Shown one piece after another: positions 1 to 9,409 of a stretch of DNA of 12,329 nt. Location of the stretch: assembly GCA_964412455.1 (NCBI GenBank), contig CAYPOT010000105.1:1-12329 (forward strand), in the 5' to 3' direction. The DNA comes from JAAXXJ01 sp964412455 (lineage in GTDB: Bacteria; Nitrospirota; UBA9217). A program made the position numbers and the translations under genes. How positions within the stretch are numbered: position 1 is the stretch's first letter; each line of letters begins with the position of its first letter. Under the pieces are notes generated by a model that did no database searches, was not told the origin of the DNA, and worked only from the letters and a program-made list of their open reading frames with translations.

Positions 1-1
1 T

Positions 2-28
2 AATCTGCGAAATCTGTGAAATCTGCGG
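2..28. repeat. 9-bp tandem repeat at the left edge
   Basis: There are three units: AATCTGCGA, AATCTGTGA and AATCTGCGG. The period resembles that of the array at 5762-5796, but the unit differs. It is cut by the window edge and may be longer. Confidence 0.7.
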
Positions 29-97
29 ACAAATCTTAGCCTTTCTCGTTTTCTGATTTGTTCAGCTTTTTTCAACTAAAATACGAATGACCCTGAA

Positions 98-127
98 ACT
101 ATAGCATACACCGCCTAATTTCCGCAA
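98..127 (-). promoter_or_regulatory. Possible promoter reading out of the left edge
   Basis: On the minus strand TTGCGG (122-127), an 18-base spacer and TATAGT (98-103) preceded by TG form an extended -10 promoter. It lies downstream of treZ and could drive the next minus-strand gene beyond position 1. The -35 is only a partial match. Confidence 0.35.
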
Positions 128-162
128 GCGCCGGCAGGTTCGCCTGGTCACGATAGCGCCGG

Positions 163-2007
163 CTAAAGTCCCTCCCCCGTACTGTAGACCGCAATGCTGC
201 AACCGCGCATGGTGACCGCGTCGCCGCTCCCGAGCCTTCCGGTAAGTTCGCTGCCGGGGCCATCCCACATGCCATCGGCGGAATCCAGGACCTTTTCCCA
301 CTTTCCTTCAGGGATCGATACGCGGAATGAGGCGTCGCCGGCCCCGAAGTTGAGCAGCAGGCATACGCGGCTTGTTCCATCCTCGCTCCACCGCAGCATG
401 GTCAGGACCTTTTCCGCCGGGCAGTCCAGGATCTCGGTCCTTTCGCGTTCGAGCTCGAAGAGCGCGGGTGTCTTCGTTCGCAGGGCAATGAGCTGTTTGT
501 AGAATCGAAGAAGCGTTCCCTGGCTGCCTTGTGTCCGTTCATCCCAATGGAGCTCCGAGGCGAGGAAGGTACCTTCGTCCTGGGGATCAGGCGGCTCGCC
601 CTTCCATCCAAAGGCCTTGAACTCCTCTTTTCTGCCCTTGCGCACAGCCTCGATCAAGCCCGGATCGGAATGGCTCACAAAGTAGAGGAACGGCGCCGTT
701 TCTCCGTATTCCTCTCCCATGAACAGCAGGGGCAGATAGGGCGACAGGAGAACGCTGCCTGCCACCAGCTTCAGCGCCTCAAAGGTGACCAGGGTCGAGA
801 GCCGGTCGCCCATCATGCGGTTCCCCACCTGGTCGTGGTTCTGGGAGAAGACAACGAACTGTCGGGTCGGCCGGTCTTTCGAGGAAGTTCCATGCCTTCG
901 CTTTCGATGTGAAGAATACTGGCCCGAGTAGACAAATCCTTCGCGATAGGCTTTTTCCATTTGATCGATCGTGCCGAAATCCTCGTAATACCCGCTTTTC
1001 TCACCGGTGAGCAGCGTACGAAGGCAGTGATGGAAATCATCGCTCCACTGGGCGTCAAGCCCGTACCCGCCGAGCTCACGGGGGGTGATCAAGCGGGCGT
1101 CGTTCAGATCGCTTTCGGGGATCACGTGGATGCGCCTGCCGAGCTCTTCGGCCGTGCGGTGTACATCCTCTCCCAGCTCCTGCAATAAATGCTTCGCGCT
1201 GAAGTCGAAGATGCCGTGGATGGCGTCAAGCCTGAGAGCGTCGATGTGGTAGTCCGTTATCCAGGACAGTGCATTCCCGATGAAATACGCGCGGACCTCG
1301 TCGCTGTGGGGGCCGTCGAAATTGATCGCCTGGCCCCAGGGCGTTCTGTATTTTTCCGTAAAATAGGGGCCGAACTCTCCGAGGTAGTTTCCCTCGGGCC
1401 CGAGATGATTATAGACCACGTCGAGGATCACGGCCATGCCGCGCTTGTGGCACGCATCGACGAGGCTCTTGAGCCCCTCCGGACCGCCGTAGGAATTCTG
1501 CACCGCATAGGGATAGACCCCGTCGTATCCCCAGTTGCGGGCGCCGGGAAACTGGGACACGGGCATGAGTTCCACCGCCGTGATCCCAAGGTCCCTGAGC
1601 GCATCGAGGCGCGGGATGATCTTCTCGAAGGTGCCCTGGGACGTGAACGCGGCCACATGAAGCTCGTAGATGATAAAGCTTTCGAGGGGCATGCCTCGCC
1701 ACGCTCCGTCGGTCCAGGGGAACGCCGCCATGTCCACGACCTGCGACGGCCCGTGCACGCCCTCGGGCTGATAGCGTGACGCGGGGTCGGGGCGCTCCCG
1801 CTCATTATCCAAACGGTAGAGATACCGGGCCCCGGGACCGATATCCTGCACCGCTGCCTGCCAGTACCCCTTTGCATCACGGTCCATCGGGACGATCCGC
1901 TCGACGGGAGCAACGATCTTCACGTCCACGCTCTCGCGCAGCGGCGCCCAGGCGCGGAAGGTGCAAGTCCCGCTTCGGGGGTCATAGTGAGCGCCGATCC
2001 CCTTCAT
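163..2007 (-). CDS. treZ: Malto-oligosyltrehalose trehalohydrolase (GH13_10)
   Basis: This cytoplasmic enzyme hydrolyses the alpha-1,4 bond next to the terminal trehalose of maltooligosyl-trehalose, releasing free trehalose. The 614 residues show an N-terminal CBM48/isoamylase-like domain (about 1-95), a GH13 barrel (about 110-450) and a C-terminal beta domain (about 520-610). GH13 region I is DVVYNH at 196-201. The predicted nucleophile is D261 in ALRLDAIHG, the acid/base is E298 in IPESD, and the stabiliser is D392 in SQNHDQVGNR. Length and motif spacing fit TreZ rather than GlgX or a branching enzyme. The ATG start overlaps the glgC stop by four bases (ATGA), which suggests translational coupling. 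A GAGG sits about 11 bases upstream of the start. The usual partner TreY, which makes the substrate, is not in the window; it may lie beyond the left edge or elsewhere. The stop codon lies in a GC-rich dyad with no T-run. The family call is firm; substrate specificity is inferred from family motifs. Confidence 0.95.
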   Translation of the reverse strand: MKGIGAHYDPRSGTCTFRAWAPLRESVDVKIVAPVERIVPMDRDAKGYWQAAVQDIGPGARYLYRLDNERERPDPASRYQPEGVHGPSQVVDMAAFPWTDGAWRGMPLESFIIYELHVAAFTSQGTFEKIIPRLDALRDLGITAVELMPVSQFPGARNWGYDGVYPYAVQNSYGGPEGLKSLVDACHKRGMAVILDVVYNHLGPEGNYLGEFGPYFTEKYRTPWGQAINFDGPHSDEVRAYFIGNALSWITDYHIDALRLDAIHGIFDFSAKHLLQELGEDVHRTAEELGRRIHVIPESDLNDARLITPRELGGYGLDAQWSDDFHHCLRTLLTGEKSGYYEDFGTIDQMEKAYREGFVYSGQYSSHRKRRHGTSSKDRPTRQFVVFSQNHDQVGNRMMGDRLSTLVTFEALKLVAGSVLLSPYLPLLFMGEEYGETAPFLYFVSHSDPGLIEAVRKGRKEEFKAFGWKGEPPDPQDEGTFLASELHWDERTQGSQGTLLRFYKQLIALRTKTPALFELERERTEILDCPAEKVLTMLRWSEDGTSRVCLLLNFGAGDASFRVSIPEGKWEKVLDSADGMWDGPGSELTGRLGSGDAVTMRGCSIAVYSTGEGL

Positions 2008-3236
2008 GATGAACAGGTCCTCGCGATCTTCCGCCCAGCCTTGGGCACGACCACGATGCCGCTCTGATCGATATGATACGTGCCGGCGGCCCGGTCTGCC
2101 CCGGCATCGAAGCCGATCGACGTGCCCTCGGGGATCTCATTGAACTTGTCCACGATCACCCGCTTCAGGCGGCACCCTTTTTTGATCACCGTGTGGTCCA
2201 GGATGATGCTTTCCTCGATCGAAGCCCCGTCCTCGATCACCACATCGCGCCGAATCACGGAGTTCACGATCTTCGCGTTGCAGATGATGGCGCCCTCGGA
2301 GATGAGACTGTTCTCGATCTCCGCCTTCAGGATCCTGGCAGCCGGCCCCTGATAGCGCGCCGGATGGATGGGCCATTGGTTGTTGTGCAGATCGAACACG
2401 GGCATTTCTCCCAGCATATCCATATGCGCCTGATAATACGCGGGGATGGTCCCTACATCGCGCCAGTATCCCTGCTCTTCGAACGATTTCGTTCCCGGCA
2501 CCACATTCGTTGCGAAGTCGTAAGCGAACACCTTTCCCGATCCGATCAGCGACGGCAGGATATGCTTGCCGAAATCGTGCTGATTGTCCGCGCCGCATTG
2601 CAGCGCATCGAACAGGACATCCCTGCTGAAAATATAATTGCCCATGGAAACAAATGCGCGGTCCGACGCCCCCGGCATCGGAGTCGGGTCCTTTGGTTTC
2701 TCCTGGAACCCGGTAATGCGGCCGTCCCGGTCCGTAGCGATAACTCCGAAGGCGGATGCCTCGGCAAGCGGCACGGGGCGCGCCGCGACCGTGACGTCGG
2801 CGCCCTTTTCCAGATGGAAATCGATCATCTGGCGGATGTCCATGCGGTAGATATGGTCCGCGCCGAACACGACCACGATCTCTGGCTGGTGGTCATAGAT
2901 CAGATTGATGTTCTGATAGACCGCATCGGCCGTTCCCTGGAACCACTCCGGACCCATCTTCATCTGGGGAGGCACCACGGCAACGAAATGCTCCTTGATG
3001 AGCGGAGAAAGCACCCAGTTCTGTCGCACATGCTCGATCAGAGACTGGGATTTATACTGAACCAACAGGTAGATGGAGTAGATATGGGAGTTCAGGAGAT
3101 TGCTGAGAACAAAATCCACGATGCGGAACCGCCCGCCGAAGGGCACCGAGGGCTTCGTCCGCATGTCCGTGAGCGGCGCAAGCCGCTCGCCCCTGCCGCC
3201 GGCGAGCACGAAGGCCAGTATTTTCGGATGAGACAC
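2004..3236 (-). CDS. glgC: Glucose-1-phosphate adenylyltransferase (ADP-glucose pyrophosphorylase)
   Basis: It makes ADP-glucose and pyrophosphate from ATP and glucose 1-phosphate, the committed step of the classical glycogen route and the donor supply for GlgA or GlgM. Positions below count from an upstream GTG at 3248. The nucleotidyltransferase domain (about 10-270) opens with LAGGRGERLAPLT and TKPSVPFGGRFRIVDF. WFQGTADAVYQN lies at 102-113, GADHIYRMD with the metal-binding aspartate D131 at 129-137, FQEKP at 181-185, and GYWRDVGTIPAYY at 260-272. A left-handed beta-helix with hexapeptide-like repeats follows (about 310-400). The length is normal for the family. I prefer the GTG at 3236 (410 residues) because GGAGGT lies four bases before it, whereas the GTG at 3248 has only a weak GGAAA upstream. 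No GlgA or GlgM is in view, so the use of the ADP-glucose is inferred. The gene is the first half of an overlapping pair with treZ. Confidence 0.96.
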   Translation of the reverse strand: MSHPKILAFVLAGGRGERLAPLTDMRTKPSVPFGGRFRIVDFVLSNLLNSHIYSIYLLVQYKSQSLIEHVRQNWVLSPLIKEHFVAVVPPQMKMGPEWFQGTADAVYQNINLIYDHQPEIVVVFGADHIYRMDIRQMIDFHLEKGADVTVAARPVPLAEASAFGVIATDRDGRITGFQEKPKDPTPMPGASDRAFVSMGNYIFSRDVLFDALQCGADNQHDFGKHILPSLIGSGKVFAYDFATNVVPGTKSFEEQGYWRDVGTIPAYYQAHMDMLGEMPVFDLHNNQWPIHPARYQGPAARILKAEIENSLISEGAIICNAKIVNSVIRRDVVIEDGASIEESIILDHTVIKKGCRLKRVIVDKFNEIPEGTSIGFDAGADRAAGTYHIDQSGIVVVPKAGRKIARTCSS

Positions 3237-3240
3237 AGTG

Positions 3241-3246
3241 ACCTCC
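3241..3246 (-). promoter_or_regulatory. Shine-Dalgarno site deciding the glgC start
   Basis: On the minus strand GGAGGT is followed by four bases (CACT) and then the GTG at 3236. The site lies inside the first codons of the reading frame that begins at the GTG at 3248, so the inner GTG is the better start. The difference is only four residues. Confidence 0.6.
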
Positions 3247-3273
3247 ACTTTCCGTAAGAACTAGGGTCAACTT

Positions 3274-3327
3274 CTTTGACACGGAAGATGCGGACAACGG
3301 CTATGATAAAGGCGGATACTGCAAAGG
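3274..3327 (-). repeat. Dispersed repeat, copy A
   Basis: Read on the minus strand, this stretch contains GCAGTATCCGCC, then TATCATAGCCGTTGTCCG, then GTGTCAAAG. It matches plus-strand copy B at 9342-9397, with 21 of 22 identical bases in the stretch starting GCAGTATCCGCC. It faces copy C at 3466-3498 in inverted orientation across the palindrome at 3338-3426, so the glgC-glgB gap is a nested inverted repeat. It has no coding potential. Confidence 0.75.
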
Positions 3328-3337
3328 CCCCGCTGCT

Positions 3338-3426
3338 GTCATTGCGAGGAGCGAAGCGACGCGGCAATCTCGACTTTGCAGAAAGAAACGAACTGCGAGA
3401 TTGCTTCGCTACGCTCGCAAAGACGG
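3338..3426. repeat. Interspersed palindromic repeat, copy 1
   Basis: The left arm (3338-3372) begins GTCATTGCGAGGAGCGAAGC and ends GGCAATCTCG. The right arm (3396-3426) begins CGAGATTGCTTCGCTACG and ends CGCAAAGACGG. The arms form an imperfect hairpin around a 23-base loop. The right arm matches the inverted left arm of copy 2 (5617-5647) at 30 of 31 bases. From memory, this motif recurs between genes in many environmental deltaproteobacterial and Nitrospirota genomes. It is probably a REP/MITE-type element rather than a regulator of glgC or glgB. Confidence 0.85.
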
Positions 3427-3465
3427 TTTTCTCGGCTTTTCACGAATGTATCAATCATGCCTCTT

Positions 3466-3498
3466 CATAGCCCTTATCTGCCCTTATCAGTGTCAAAG
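3466..3498 (+). repeat. Dispersed repeat, copy C (partial)
   Basis: It runs from CATAGCCCTTATCTG to TTATCAGTGTCAAAG and matches copy B (9364-9396) at 27 of 33 bases by eye. It ends 33 bases downstream of the glgB stop codon in the glgB reading direction. Copy B sits in the same relative place behind glgE. Confidence 0.7.
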
Positions 3499-3531
3499 AC
3501 CTTGAACCGTTTTTCTGTTACTGTGAGTAAT

Positions 3532-5514
3532 TTATCCCTTTTTTTTGAACACCACCATGCCAAGCGGAGGGAGCGTAAGCGACAAAGAATGGTACTTGCC
3601 GTGGGACGGCACCGGCGTGGCATCCATACCGCCGAAGTTGCCCTGCCCGCTGCCGCCGTATTCCGGCGAATCGCTGTTCAGCAGTTCCTTCCAGAAACCG
3701 CCTGCCGGCACTCCAACGCGATAGTTGTGGCGCGGCACGGGCGTGAAGTTGCAGACCACCAGGACCGCGTCATCCTTCGACTTCCCTTTGCGCAGGAAGC
3801 AGATCACGCTGTTGTCGGCGTCGGAGAGATCCACCCATTCGAACCCGGCGGCATCGAAATCGAGCTCGTGCATCGCCGGTTCGCCTCGGTACAGGACGTT
3901 CAGATGCTGGACCCACCGGCGGAGACCCGCGTGCGGGGCGTGCTCGAGCAGGTCCCAGTCCAGGCTTGCATCGTGGTTCCATTCGCGCCGCTGGCCGATC
4001 TCAGCTCCCATGAAAAAAAGCTTCTTGCCCGGGTGCGCGTACAGATACCCGAAAAGCAGCCGCATGTTCGCGAACTTCTGCCAGTCATCGCCGGGCATCT
4101 TTCCCATGAGCGACCCCTTGCCGTGCACCACCTCGTCGTGCGACAGGGCGAGCATGAAGTTCTCGGTAAAGGCGTACCAGATGCTGAAGGTGAGCTGGCC
4201 CTGATGGAACTTCCGATGCACCGGCTCATTGGAAAAGTACGCGAGCGTGTCGTGCATCCAGCCCATGTTCCACTTCATGCCGAACCCCAGTCCGCCAACA
4301 AAGACCGGCCGCGACACCATGGGCCAGGCAGTCGATTCTTCGGCAATGGTCTGCGTGTCGGGAAAGACCCGGTAGACCTCTTCGTTCATCTTGCGCAGGA
4401 ACGTGATGGCCTCGAGGTTCTCCTTGCCGCCATATTGGTTCGGGATCCACTCACCGTGTTTCCTGCCGTAATCGAGATAGAGCATGGACGCCACGGCATC
4501 GATCCGGAGACCGTCGGCATGGTACGCGTCCATCCAGAACAGCGCGCTGCTCAGGAGGAACGACCGTATCTCGTGCCGGTCATAGTTGAAGATGTAGCTG
4601 TTCCAGTCGGGATGGAAGCCCTTGCGCGGGTCCTCATGCTCGTAGAGATGGGTCCCGTCGAAAAATGCCAGGCCGTGTTCGTCGCTCGGGAAATGCGACG
4701 GCACCCAGTCGACGATCACGCCGATGCCCTCCTGGTGCAGGCGGTCGATGAGATGCATGAAGTCCTGCGGCGTGCCGTAGCGGCTCGTGGGCGCGAAGTA
4801 CCCCGTCACCTGGTATCCCCAGGACCCGAAGAAAGGATGCTCCATCACCGGCATGAACTCGACGTGCGTGAAACCCGTGTCCCTGAGATAGCCCGGCAGC
4901 ACGTCCGCCATCTCGCGATAGTTGAGCGACCGGTTCCCGTCCTCGGGCACTCTTCGCCACGAGCCGATATGCATCTCGTACACCGACATGGGCGCATCCA
5001 GGGCGTTCGCCTTCTTCCGGTTCGTCATCCACTCCTGGTCGTTCCACTGGTGAGCCAGGTCCCAGACCACCGACGCGCTGCCGGTCTTGTGCGACAGCTC
5101 CCAGACAAAGGCGTAGGGATCGCCCTTGTCCACGCGGTACCCCTGGTTGTTCGAGATGACATGGTACTTATAGAGGCTGCCGTTCCCGATGCCTGGCACG
5201 AACCCTTCCCAGATGCCCGACCCGTCCCAGCGCGACGCGAGTTGATGGGAGGCATTGTTCCAGCCGTTGAAATCTCCCATCACCGAGACCTGTTCGGCGT
5301 TCGGCGCCCAGACCGCGAACAGGACACCCGGAACGCCATCGATGGTCATGCAATGCGACCCGAGCTTCTCATACAGCCGGGAGTGGCTGCCTTCCTTGAA
5401 CAGGTAGATGTCGTGGTCCGTCAGCAGGCTCGGCCCCTGGATCACCGGGTTCTTTGGCGCAGCCGGCGCCGGCTGCTTTTTCGGTGCGCTTGGTTTCTTT
5501 TTCTTTTCAGCCAT
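3532..5514 (-). CDS. glgB: 1,4-alpha-glucan branching enzyme (GH13_9)
   Basis: It cleaves an alpha-1,4 glucan segment and re-attaches it by an alpha-1,6 bond, making the branch points of glycogen. The 660 residues start with a low-complexity Lys/Pro/Ala tail (about 3-21). A CBM48 domain (about 60-140) carries FAVWAPNAEQVSVMGDFNGW at 66-85. The GH13 barrel (about 175-550) and a C-terminal beta domain (about 570-658) follow. Region I is DWVPSH at 269-274. The predicted nucleophile is D339 in DGLRIDAV, the acid/base is E392 in AEES, and the stabiliser is D460 in LSHDEVVHGK. The protein is shorter than the 728-residue E. coli enzyme because it has a single N-terminal carbohydrate-binding module, a common form. 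The ATG start is fixed by AAGGAGA six bases upstream (5521-5527). The gene sits between the treS-kinase fusion and glgC and would branch the linear chains GlgE makes. Repeat-filled gaps on both sides leave open whether it shares a transcript with its neighbours. Confidence 0.97.
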   Translation of the reverse strand: MAEKKKKPSAPKKQPAPAAPKNPVIQGPSLLTDHDIYLFKEGSHSRLYEKLGSHCMTIDGVPGVLFAVWAPNAEQVSVMGDFNGWNNASHQLASRWDGSGIWEGFVPGIGNGSLYKYHVISNNQGYRVDKGDPYAFVWELSHKTGSASVVWDLAHQWNDQEWMTNRKKANALDAPMSVYEMHIGSWRRVPEDGNRSLNYREMADVLPGYLRDTGFTHVEFMPVMEHPFFGSWGYQVTGYFAPTSRYGTPQDFMHLIDRLHQEGIGVIVDWVPSHFPSDEHGLAFFDGTHLYEHEDPRKGFHPDWNSYIFNYDRHEIRSFLLSSALFWMDAYHADGLRIDAVASMLYLDYGRKHGEWIPNQYGGKENLEAITFLRKMNEEVYRVFPDTQTIAEESTAWPMVSRPVFVGGLGFGMKWNMGWMHDTLAYFSNEPVHRKFHQGQLTFSIWYAFTENFMLALSHDEVVHGKGSLMGKMPGDDWQKFANMRLLFGYLYAHPGKKLFFMGAEIGQRREWNHDASLDWDLLEHAPHAGLRRWVQHLNVLYRGEPAMHELDFDAAGFEWVDLSDADNSVICFLRKGKSKDDAVLVVCNFTPVPRHNYRVGVPAGGFWKELLNSDSPEYGGSGQGNFGGMDATPVPSHGKYHSLSLTLPPLGMVVFKKKG

Positions 5515-5589
5515 GGGAAATCTCCTTAAAAGAGCAAAAGAACAGCTGAGGTCATCTCTCGCAGAGGCGCGGGGGATGCGGAGTAAGTC

Positions 5590-5736
5590 TAGCAGGTCAC
5601 TGAAAAAGTCCTTTTGCCGTCTTTGCGAGCGAAGCGAAGCAATCTCGGTCTTAAAGAAATCAACAAGTTCGAGATTGCCGCGTCGCGAAAAACGCTCCTC
5701 GCAATGACAGGTTGAGACTTTTTCAGCAAACTGCTA
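5590..5736. mobile_element. MITE-like element with terminal inverted repeats
   Basis: The ends are 21-base inverted repeats (5590-5610 and 5716-5736). Each carries TAGCAG, then four variable bases, then CTGAAAAAGTC, with 18 of 21 positions matching. Each end carries a TA dinucleotide, which would fit TA target duplication, though this is unproven. Inside lies copy 2 of the palindromic repeat (arms 5617-5647 and 5670-5708), inverted relative to copy 1 at 3338-3426. There is no coding capacity, so movement would need a transposase from elsewhere. It lies in the gap between the treS-kinase fusion and glgB, where a transcript would fold into a long hairpin. Confidence 0.65.
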
Positions 5737-5761
5737 AAACGAAACAGTCAAAAAAGCATCT

Positions 5762-5796
5762 CATTCGTGCCATTCGTCCATTCGTGTCATTCGTGT
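5762..5796. repeat. Short tandem repeat, four units of about 9 bp
   Basis: The units are CATTCGTGC, CATTCGTC, CATTCGTGT and CATTCGTGT. The array lies about 40 bases downstream of the treS-kinase stop codon. Non-coding ATTCGTG-type arrays like this are frequent between genes in some environmental genomes. No function is visible. Confidence 0.75.
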
Positions 5797-5833
5797 TATA
5801 AATTGTTTTGACCTTTTCTGCCTTTTAAACGAG

Positions 5834-9166
<3,333 letters not shown>

Positions 9167-9229
9167 AGTAAGTAATTGGCCCTGATAACGATGGATAAGA
9201 ATCTAGCCCGGACAAGCCGGAACCAATGA

Positions 9230-9329
9230 TGCCACGAAGTCACGAAGGCTCAAAGAAGTGCTTGAGTAGCGTTTATTAAATTTACAGCAGTTTTATAGGT
9301 CTTCTTCGTGTCTTCGCGCCTTTGTGGCA
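9230..9329. repeat. Large imperfect inverted repeat
   Basis: The arms at 9230-9258 and 9301-9329 pair at 23 of 29 positions around a 42-base AT-rich loop. The left arm starts TGCCACGAAGTCACGAAGG and the right arm ends CTTTGTGGCA. Each arm is itself built from CACGAAG-like units. The element fills the centre of the glgE/treS gap, upstream of the treS start. It may be a MITE or REP derivative. There is no T-run, so it is not a standard terminator. Confidence 0.7.
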
Positions 9330-9341
9330 AAACATGCTTGC

Positions 9342-9397
9342 CCTTCGCAGTATCCGCCGTTATCATAGCCGTTATCCGATTTTATCTGTGTCAAAGG
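9342..9397 (+). repeat. Dispersed repeat, copy B
   Basis: It reads GCAGTATCCGCCGTTATCAT, then AGCCGTTATCCGATTTTATC, then TGTGTCAAAG. It is the fullest match to copy A (3274-3327, inverted) and copy C (3466-3498, same orientation). It ends 12 bases downstream of the glgE stop codon in the glgE reading direction and abuts the inverted repeat at 9230-9329. Confidence 0.75.
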
Positions 9398-9409
9398 TCC
9401 GTTGCTCTG

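Noticed and set aside
128..163. GC-rich dyad (GCCGGC twice, with an inner CAGG-TTCG-CCTG hairpin) at the treZ stop as a terminator
   Set aside because: No T-run follows on the minus strand, so it does not meet the pattern of an intrinsic terminator.
62..301. Minus-strand frame overlapping the treZ end
   Set aside because: A different frame of treZ extended into non-coding sequence, with no supporting features.
2073..3257. Plus-strand frame of 394 codons opposite glgC
   Set aside because: A register shadow of glgC, with no domain of its own.
3376..5529. Plus-strand frame of 717 codons opposite glgB
   Set aside because: It lies in exact codon register opposite an intact branching enzyme and shows no recognisable family. 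It stays open because TTA, CTA and TCA codons are rare in glgB.
3338..5736. CRISPR array from the repeated palindromes
   Set aside because: There are only two copies, in opposite orientation and 2.2 kb apart with a gene between them; there are no regular spacers.
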